Positions 58,453-64,000 of a stretch of DNA of 64,000 nucleotides are shown here, one piece after another. The notes below the pieces were generated by a model. The model made no database searches and was not told the origin of the DNA. It saw only the letters and a list, made by a program, of their open reading frames with translations. A program made the translations under genes and the position numbers. The stretch's first letter is position 1, and every line of letters starts with the position of its first letter. The DNA comes from Micromonospora rifamycinica (GTDB lineage: Bacteria; Actinomycetota; Actinomycetes; Mycobacteriales; Micromonosporaceae), in the NCBI RefSeq assembly GCF_900090265.1, contig NZ_LT607752.1, positions 2,356,001 to 2,420,000 of the forward strand. The letters run 5' to 3'.

Positions 58453-59226
58453 TCAGTGCGTCCAGAAGGTCGCCGGGAGGGCTTCGACGTCGGTCGCGGA
58501 GCGTTCGAGCAGTGCCGCGACGGGCAGCAGAGCGGTCGCCGCGCCGTCCCCGGCGTCGGCCAGGTGACGGATCACGTCCGCCTGCCGCCGGGCCCGCTGG
58601 GGTACGGCGGCGGCGAACCCGCCCCGGTCGCCCGCGTAGCCGTACGCGTCGAGCAGCAGACGCAGCCGGCGGGAGCGCTCGCGCAGGTCGTCGTCGCCCA
58701 CCGGGCTGCCGTCGCGCGGTGCGGCCAGCGGCACCCAGGTCAGCGCCGAGAACGCCAGATCCCACTCCCGGGACGACGGGCCGGCGGTGTCCCAGTCACA
58801 GAACCCGACCAGCCGGTCGCCGTCCACCACCGCGTTGTACGGGGAGGCGTCCTGGTGCCCGACGACCAGTCCGGGGCCCATCGTGCGGCCGACGAACCAG
58901 CACTCGTCCGACGGTGGGGTGAAGCCGGCGGTCAGGTCGTGGACCCGGCGCAGCCACCGGCCGACCTGGACCAGCATCGTGTCGGCCGTCGCCCATCCGG
59001 GCCAGGGCTCCCGACCGCCGATCGTCTCCCCCGGCAGGTAGCTGAGCATCTCGCGGCCCTGGTCGTCGAAGCCGAGCGCGCGGGGAGCGGCGTCGAACCC
59101 GGCGTCCTCCAGATGTCGCAGCACCGCGTGCACGGTGGGGGTCCACCGCGACGCCCGCTTGTGGACGACACCGTCGATCAACACGGCACCGGTGGTGTTA
59201 CCGCCGGGCAGCACCTCTTCACGCAT
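58453..59226 (-). CDS. aminoglycoside phosphotransferase (APH)-family protein
   Basis: A 257-residue kinase-like protein. The catalytic loop is GHQDASPYNAVV with Asp126, and the metal-binding Asp is in FCDWDTAGPSSREWDLA. The N-lobe is short (VLIDGVVHKRASRWTP). The family phosphorylates antibiotics or small metabolites such as choline or homoserine; resistance cannot be assumed. It is convergent with the TetR gene and divergent from the Nudix gene. Confidence 0.87.
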   Translation of the reverse strand: MREEVLPGGNTTGAVLIDGVVHKRASRWTPTVHAVLRHLEDAGFDAAPRALGFDDQGREMLSYLPGETIGGREPWPGWATADTMLVQVGRWLRRVHDLTAGFTPPSDECWFVGRTMGPGLVVGHQDASPYNAVVDGDRLVGFCDWDTAGPSSREWDLAFSALTWVPLAAPRDGSPVGDDDLRERSRRLRLLLDAYGYAGDRGGFAAAVPQRARRQADVIRHLADAGDGAATALLPVAALLERSATDVEALPATFWTH

Positions 59227-59327
59227 CCACCCGGTATACCGGGGGCCGCGACGCCAGCGACACCGAATTTCGGACGACCGCGCCCGACCGTGGCCCGACT
59301 GTCAGACCCCTGTGCTCGAATGCCGGC

Positions 59328-59759
59328 ATGCACATCGTCGTCTGTGGCGCGCTCGTGGTGGACGACGCGGTCCTGCTGGTGCACCGCAGTCCGACCCGCC
59401 GGGCGTACCCGGATCTCTGGGACCTGCCCGGCGGCCACGTCGAAGCGGGCGAGTCCGAACGCCAGGCCCTCGCCCGTGAGCTGCGCGAGGAGGTCGGCGT
59501 CGAGATCGTCGCGGAGGCCTGCTCACGGGTGGGTGACCTGTGGGCCGGCAGCGGCGAGGACGCCGTACACGTGGCTGTCTGGCACGTCGGAGCCTGGCTC
59601 GGCTCCCCCACCAACCGTGCGCCCGACGAGCATGACGACCTCGCCTGGGTCGGGCTCAGCGAGCTGGACGGGCTACCCCTCGTGAACGGCGGCCTGCCGG
59701 CGTTGCTCCGCGCCCTGGACCGGCCGGCCGCCTCAGGCCTGATCGAGGAGGTGGCGTGA
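59328..59759 (+). CDS. Nudix hydrolase
   Basis: A 143-residue pyrophosphohydrolase. The Nudix box is complete (residues 35-57: GGHVEAGESERQALARE continuing LREEVG), with the REEVG glutamates that bind magnesium. The substrate (nucleotide or nucleotide sugar) is not evident. The last 27 bases overlap the convergent gene at 59733. Confidence 0.92.
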   Translation: MHIVVCGALVVDDAVLLVHRSPTRRAYPDLWDLPGGHVEAGESERQALARELREEVGVEIVAEACSRVGDLWAGSGEDAVHVAVWHVGAWLGSPTNRAPDEHDDLAWVGLSELDGLPLVNGGLPALLRALDRPAASGLIEEVA

Positions 59760-60167
59760 CGGCAGGTAGTCGATCTTCGTGTCGGCGTAGACGCCGAGCG
59801 TGCCGTCGTCGAGGCACCTCAGGCCGACGCTGACCCAGCGCACCTCGCCGTCGGCACCGAGCGCGTAGCCGACCGCGACGGCGAACTCCTCACCCCCGCA
59901 GGGGCAGGCGCAGGGCTCGTGACCGGCCTCGTCCCAGTAGTCGGCGCTGTCGCCGATGAAGGCGACCGCGCCGCAGGCGAGGCAGGTCCGCCGGGTCGCC
60001 TCCTCCTCGTCGAGGTCGACACGGAAGGCACGGCCGTCGCACCCGGCGCACCGGGACTCCACCACCGTGGCCACCGGGTAGCCGCCGGCCGCGAAGTGCC
60101 GGAGGTAGTCGGCGAGGTCGTCCACGTTCTCCCCACGCCACCACTTCCCGGACCTGTCGAGTGCCAT
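59733..60167 (-). CDS. hypothetical protein with two Cys-pair zinc-binding motifs
   Basis: A 144-residue cytoplasmic protein. ESRCAGCDGRAF and RTCLACGAVAF supply two C-x2-C pairs that could bind one zinc. A further CACPCGGEEF pair starts a second beta segment (VAVGYALGADGEVRWVSVGLRC). It resembles uncharacterised actinomycete proteins. The 3' end overlaps the Nudix gene by 27 bases. Confidence 0.75.
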   Translation of the reverse strand: MALDRSGKWWRGENVDDLADYLRHFAAGGYPVATVVESRCAGCDGRAFRVDLDEEEATRRTCLACGAVAFIGDSADYWDEAGHEPCACPCGGEEFAVAVGYALGADGEVRWVSVGLRCLDDGTLGVYADTKIDYLPSRHLLDQA

Positions 60168-60225
60168 CCCGGCATTCTGCCTGGTGCGGGCGGCGCGTCG
60201 GCGAGCGGACGACCCCTCGTCCGGC

Positions 60226-60591
60226 TCAGACCCAGGTGGTGGCCAGCCAGGTGGCGACGGCGGCGGTCACCAGCAGGACGACGTTGAGCCCGATCTGGCG
60301 GGTCTCCCCCCGGGACAGGTGCACCGCGATGCCGCCGACCTGGATCAGGACGAACCCGACTGCCGCCGCGACCGCGAGCCAGGGTGCGATCCCGGTCAGC
60401 GGCGGCAGGACCAGGCCGACCGCGCCGAGAACCTCCAGCACCCCGATGGTCCGGACCAACGGCATGGGTACGCGGTCGACCCAGCCCATCATCGGCTGGA
60501 GCTGCTCCCGGCTCTGGGTGGCCTTCTTGCCCCCGGCATACAGGTAGAAGACGGCCAGCAGGGCGGCGACGATCCAGTAGGCAAGGGTCAT
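60226..60591 (-). CDS. DoxX-family membrane protein
   Basis: A 121-residue protein with four helices: LAYWIVAALLAVFYLYAGG, VRTIGVLEVLGAVGLVL, APWLAVAAAVGFVLIQVG and IGLNVVLLVTAAVATWLA. The motif FYLYAGGKKAT fits DoxX-like proteins, linked to redox stress in some bacteria. ATG at 60591 follows AAGGAGC. It is divergent from an HxlR regulator that probably controls it. Confidence 0.87.
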   Translation of the reverse strand: MTLAYWIVAALLAVFYLYAGGKKATQSREQLQPMMGWVDRVPMPLVRTIGVLEVLGAVGLVLPPLTGIAPWLAVAAAVGFVLIQVGGIAVHLSRGETRQIGLNVVLLVTAAVATWLATTWV

Positions 60592-60683
60592 GACGGGCTC
60601 CTTCGGCACTGGGCTCGATGGTTACGAGAAGGAAGTAGCCACATCATGTGTCAGTATCGAGGGGCTTACAAAAGGCACACGGA

Positions 60684-60698
60684 TGTGCGTAACGCACA
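60684..60698. promoter_or_regulatory. HxlR operator TGTGCGT-A-ACGCACA
   Basis: A perfect 7-1-7 palindrome just before the HxlR gene start, overlapping its ribosome site. A second smaller repeat, cacat-c-atgtg, lies about 50 bases to the left. Probably the autoregulatory and divergent control site. Confidence 0.65.
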
Positions 60699-60708
60699 GA
60701 GGATGGTC

Positions 60709-61086
60709 ATGTCCCAGTACGAACACACCTGCCTGATCCGGGGTGACGGCGGCCGGACGATCCGGGCGATCCTCGACCGCATCTGCAACAAATGGACACT
60801 GCTGATCGTGGCGACCCTCGACGGGGGCGCACTGCGCTTCACCGAGCTGCACCAGCAGATCCCCGGCATCTCCCAGCGCATGTTGACGCTCACCCTGCGC
60901 CACCTGGAGCACGACGGCCTGGTGTCCCGGACGGCGTACGCGGAGGTCCCGCCCCGGGTGGAGTACGCGCTGACGCCCACCGGCAAGAGCCTCATCCCGC
61001 CCGCGCTGGCCCTCGCCGGCTGGGCCATCGAACACGTCCCCCACATCGAGGCGAGCCGAGCCCGCCACCAGACCCCGCCGGAATGA
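60709..61086 (+). CDS. HxlR-family transcriptional regulator
   Basis: A 125-residue winged-helix regulator. The signature ILDRICNKWTLLIVATL is followed by LHQQIPGISQRMLTLTLRHLEHDGLVSR and the wing EVPPRVEYALTPTG. Cys9 and Cys28 could sense electrophiles or redox change, as in related HypR/YodB proteins. ATG at 60709 has AGAGGA 5 bases upstream; ATG at 60703 lies too close to it. Confidence 0.9.
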   Translation: MSQYEHTCLIRGDGGRTIRAILDRICNKWTLLIVATLDGGALRFTELHQQIPGISQRMLTLTLRHLEHDGLVSRTAYAEVPPRVEYALTPTGKSLIPPALALAGWAIEHVPHIEASRARHQTPPE

Positions 61087-61140
61087 CGGACGCCCGCCAG
61101 TCCCTGAGCCGACGCGACGCCGCCCGCCGGTGACGCCGGT

Positions 61141-62127
61141 ATGAGCCTGGTGGCGGGGTTCGTGCCGATCTGGCTCCTCACCGCGGTCGGCTACGCGGCC
61201 TGCCGTGGGGGTCTGCTGGGCGAGGCGGTGGCGTCGGTGCTCGGCCGGTTCGTGTTCCATCTGGCGATGCCGGCAGCCCTGTTCCTGGCCCTTTCCCGGA
61301 TGCCGCTCTCCGGGCTCGCCGGCCGCCCGCTGCTCGCCTTCGGAGCGAGCACCACTGCGGTCGTCGGGTTCGGGTGGGTCAGCGCGGGCCGGCTGTTCGG
61401 CCGCGAGCCCGGCGAACGGCCCGTCTGGGGCATGGCCGCCGGCTACGTCAACTCGGCGAACCTCGGCATCCCGATCGCCACGCAGATTCTCGGCGACGTG
61501 TCGTTCCTGGCGCAGGTGGTGCTGCTGCAGGTGCTCGTGGTGACACCCATCATCCTGGTCGCCCTGGACCGGCACAGCGACCCGGCCGGGCGGGTACGGG
61601 TCCGCCGTATCGCCTCCCTGCCGGTACGCAACCCGGTGATCCTGGCGTCGCTGCTCGGTGTCGCATGTTCGGCCGCTGACCTGCACCTGCCGTCGGCGGC
61701 CGGCGCGACGCTCACCCTGCTGTCGGGCGCCGCGGTTCCGGCCGCCCTGGTCGCGCTCGGCGCGTCGCTGTACCACGCGCCACCGTCACGGGCCGAGCGG
61801 GCCGAGCGGGCCGAGCCCACCGAACGGGCCGAGCCGACCGAGCCCACCGAACGGGCCGAACGGGCCGAGCCGGCGGAGCTGGCCGTGATCACCGCGCTGA
61901 AGCTCGTCGCGCAGCCGGCCATCGCGTACGCGGCCGGGCTGGCCCTGCACCTGCCCGCGCCGCAACTGCTGGCCGTGGTGGTGTGCGCGGGCCTGCCGAC
62001 AGCACAGAACACCTTCATCTTCGCCCAGGAGTACGGTGTCGGCGGGGCGGTGGCCAACCGGGCGGTGGTGGTGACCACGACACTGTCGCTGGCCACCCTG
62101 GCGACGACGGCCACGCTGCTCGGGTAG
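61141..62127 (+). CDS. AEC-family transporter with a repeat-rich central loop
   Basis: A 328-residue membrane protein with about 10 helices, related to auxin-efflux carriers and bacterial malate or malonate permeases. The N-half (FVPIWLLTAVGYAACRGG, GYVNSANLGIPIATQIL) and C-half (LPTAQNTFIFAQEYGVGG) are typical. Between them lies a charged loop of about 28 residues built from RAE, RAEPTE and EPTE units, coded by 9-base repeats (cgggccgag) at 61788-61873. The substrate is unknown. It starts 54 bases after the HxlR gene. Confidence 0.88.
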   Translation: MSLVAGFVPIWLLTAVGYAACRGGLLGEAVASVLGRFVFHLAMPAALFLALSRMPLSGLAGRPLLAFGASTTAVVGFGWVSAGRLFGREPGERPVWGMAAGYVNSANLGIPIATQILGDVSFLAQVVLLQVLVVTPIILVALDRHSDPAGRVRVRRIASLPVRNPVILASLLGVACSAADLHLPSAAGATLTLLSGAAVPAALVALGASLYHAPPSRAERAERAEPTERAEPTEPTERAERAEPAELAVITALKLVAQPAIAYAAGLALHLPAPQLLAVVVCAGLPTAQNTFIFAQEYGVGGAVANRAVVVTTTLSLATLATTATLLG

Positions 62128-62163
62128 GCCCACCCCTCGGGCTGACGTCACAGGCTGGGCCGT

Positions 62164-62196
62164 GGGTGCCCACCACCGTCACGGCGGTGGGCACCC
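62164..62196. terminator. bidirectional terminator hairpin
   Basis: gggtgcccacc (62164-62174) pairs with ggtgggcaccc (62186-62196), between the convergent AEC transporter and SGNH hydrolase genes. Confidence 0.75.
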
Positions 62197-62212
62197 CCTC
62201 CCTGCCGGTCGA

Positions 62213-64000
62213 TCAGAGGTTGCCGCCGCGGTTGAGCCAGGCGCGGACCGCGCCCTCCCGGTAGACGACGAGGTAGTCGGCCTTCCCGTCGCCGCTGATG
62301 TCCTTGAACTGGACGTGTTCACCGGGATAGCCGGACTCGTAGGCGAAGTTGAGATGTTGCTCGAACCCGCCGGCGTCCTTCCCGCCCCGGTTGAGGAAGG
62401 CGTGCACGTTGCCCTGTTCGCCGACCATGATGTAGTCGGCCCGCTTGTCGTTGTCGACGTCGGCGAAGCGCAGGTTGAACCGGCTGGCCCCGTTCACGCC
62501 GGGCGCCCAGCTCAGCCTGACCTGCCACGCGGTGGTCCGGGTGGCACCGGGGTCCAGCGACGTCGGGTAGTTGACGTAGGCGTGCACCTCACCGGTGGCG
62601 CCCAGGCGCAGGTAGTCGTCGCGGCCGTCGCCGTTGACGTCGGCGAACCGGATGTGGTCACGATTGACGTTGCTCACCGGAGCAATGTCACCGGCCTTGC
62701 GCACGAACCCGGACGGTCCATTGTTGTAATAGACCTCCATCGCCCCGACTTCGGACACCACCAGCACGTCGTCACGGCCGTCACCGTCCATGTCGGCCAA
62801 CCGGAGCTGATCCGCGAAGGACGGGGCCGACGGATCCGACGGCACCTCGTGGACACCGGCCGGCGCGAAGGTCCCCGTCCCACCACCCCAGTAGAGCCAG
62901 GTGGGTTGTCCGGGCAGATCCTCGGTGTTGATCGCGATCCGGACCGTGCCGTCCTTACGGATCTGCACGTAGTCGGCCCGCTTGTCGCCGTCCATGTCGG
63001 CGATCTCGGTCCGGGCGTAGTTCCCGGGACGTTGCATGCCCGAGGCGATGACACCCAGTTTGCGCCACCCCTCACCGAGCGCGGTGATCCCGGAATCGGG
63101 GTCGCTGTCGCTCGGGTCGTCACAGGTCGAATCGGTGTTCTCGGGGTCGTAGTCGCGGATCCAGCCGAGATCCTTCGCCGTCACGATACCGGCGTAGAAG
63201 TCCCGCCCGAGCTTGTCGTAACCCTCGTCGTCGGGGTGGGAGTCGTTCTCCAGACCGTCGTCGATCGTGAGATCATCGGTGTCCACGAGAACCACCCGCT
63301 TGCCCGCCGCGCGCAACTCGTCGACGATACGCGGCAACTGGGCGTTGAAGGCGTCGATGCGCGGTTGCAGGCCGGCCTTACCGGTCGGGATCAGCTTCGC
63401 GACGACGACCACCGCCTTCGGCGAATCCTGCAACGCCTGGCTGATCAGGTTCTTGAGCCGCTGGGGTGCCTGGGCCAGGTTGAAGTCCTGGTTCATGTCG
63501 TTCGTCCCGGCGTGCAACGTGATCACGTTCGGCTGGTACTGGGTCGCCCAGCAGACGGCAGCCGTCGCGATCTGATCGATACGCCAGCCACGGTGACCTT
63601 CGTGGGCGTTCTCGACCATCGAGCCGGTCTTCACCGAGCCGACGAAATCCACCACGTTGCTTCTGACGTGCAGCTTCTCGTAGAGCTTTCGGCGGTAGCC
63701 GTTGCCGTCCGTACTCTGCTCGCCGTAGGTGATGGAATCACCGAGCGGCATGACCCGCAGCGGCGGGAACTGGACGCCGGCGGGGGGCCAGTCCCGGTTG
63801 TAGGCGAGGATCTCGTCCAGCAGCTTGCCGCCGGGAAAATCCATCATCAGAATGCCGAAGCGCTTGAGTGCCGGCTGGCCGCCGAAGCTGTCGGGCCGGC
63901 CGGGATAGAACTCCGGGCACCGGCCGTCGGTCCCGTGCAGGCACTGGATGAGGAACTCGTTGACCCCGGTGACGCTGCCGCCCTCGGCGACGGTCCTCGG
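62213..64000 (-). CDS. SGNH hydrolase with FG-GAP/VCBS repeats (partial, N-terminus beyond window)
   Basis: At least 595 residues; the frame is open to the window edge, so an internal ATG at 63847 is not the start. The esterase part has block I MPLGDSITYGEQ, block III HAGTNDMNQD and the catalytic DSHPDDEGYDKLG. The C-terminal half has five FG-GAP-like repeats (ADMDGDKRADYVQI, ADMDGDGRDDVLVV, ADVNGDGRDDYLRL, ADVDNDKRADYIMV, KDISGDGKADYLVV), a calcium-binding beta-propeller-like fold. The protein is almost certainly secreted and may deacylate polysaccharides or lipids. The region upstream (CLHGTDGRCPEFYPG) has two cysteines. Confidence 0.9.
   Translation of the reverse strand, partial: PRTVAEGGSVTGVNEFLIQCLHGTDGRCPEFYPGRPDSFGGQPALKRFGILMMDFPGGKLLDEILAYNRDWPPAGVQFPPLRVMPLGDSITYGEQSTDGNGYRRKLYEKLHVRSNVVDFVGSVKTGSMVENAHEGHRGWRIDQIATAAVCWATQYQPNVITLHAGTNDMNQDFNLAQAPQRLKNLISQALQDSPKAVVVVAKLIPTGKAGLQPRIDAFNAQLPRIVDELRAAGKRVVLVDTDDLTIDDGLENDSHPDDEGYDKLGRDFYAGIVTAKDLGWIRDYDPENTDSTCDDPSDSDPDSGITALGEGWRKLGVIASGMQRPGNYARTEIADMDGDKRADYVQIRKDGTVRIAINTEDLPGQPTWLYWGGGTGTFAPAGVHEVPSDPSAPSFADQLRLADMDGDGRDDVLVVSEVGAMEVYYNNGPSGFVRKAGDIAPVSNVNRDHIRFADVNGDGRDDYLRLGATGEVHAYVNYPTSLDPGATRTTAWQVRLSWAPGVNGASRFNLRFADVDNDKRADYIMVGEQGNVHAFLNRGGKDAGGFEQHLNFAYESGYPGEHVQFKDISGDGKADYLVVYREGAVRAWLNRGGNL

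Noticed and set aside
58453..59226. Aminoglycoside resistance gene
   Set aside because: The kinase motifs fit the broad APH family, which includes many metabolic kinases; nothing points to a drug substrate.
59733..59759. Overlap of convergent Nudix and zinc-motif genes as an antitoxin-like arrangement
   Set aside because: A 27-base convergent overlap is common in compact genomes, and neither protein resembles a toxin or antitoxin.

Overview
The window is very GC-rich with strong G/C bias at third codon positions. It carries an SsgB-type sporulation regulator, a Spo0M-like protein, a HelR helicase, an AfsR-type regulator and many MarR, TetR, HxlR and AraC regulators. This suggests a sporulating actinomycete, most likely Micromonospora or a close relative; that is inference from protein resemblance, not a database match.

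Layout. 1-2.3 kb (minus): edge of a biosynthetic locus with a ketosynthase (cut by the window), an acyl carrier protein and a cytochrome P450. 2.6-9.8 kb (plus): ECF sigma factor with membrane partner, DUF1801 protein, large catalase and secreted GH27 alpha-galactosidase. 10-20.5 kb (minus): small envelope protein, NAD-dependent epimerase-like protein, giant AfsR-type regulator, a 1234-residue secreted protein joining a beta-helix, a CdtB-like nuclease and two ricin-like lectin modules, a small secreted protein just upstream of it, and a helical protein of unknown role. 20.6-27.2 kb: regulators, tRNA-Val(CAC), ssgB, a RhlG-like reductase, AraC and Rrf2 regulators. 27.2-32.8 kb (minus): a tightly overlapping sulfonate-type uptake and desulfonation operon, preceded by a 25-codon leader peptide of the HVDLxRxASALC type. 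33-47.4 kb: mostly core functions (potassium channel, glyoxalase-like/MarR pair, TPR protein, two-component system, LolA-like protein, HelR, Spo0M, drug efflux).

47.4-55.1 kb is the most mosaic part. A secreted RHS protein ends in a short low-GC tip. It is followed by two paralogous small beta-rich proteins, a frameshifted IS1380-type element that cuts a small membrane-protein gene (an intact copy lies at 54847), a relic of another RHS C-terminus, and two extra partial copies of the 3' end of the neighbouring tetR gene. I read this as a polymorphic-toxin cassette site with discarded modules.

55.1-64 kb: TetR/hydrolase pairs, an APH-like kinase, Nudix hydrolase, DoxX/HxlR pair, AEC transporter and the C-terminal part of a secreted SGNH hydrolase with FG-GAP repeats.

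The best candidates for something new are the single-chain CdtB-lectin fusion with its small secreted neighbour (14853-19014), and the RHS tip/immunity-like graveyard (51120-55246). Two divergent regulator-target pairs (35.36-35.42 kb and 57.80-57.86 kb) show near-symmetrical promoters that predict leaderless transcripts in both directions, with one operator between them.
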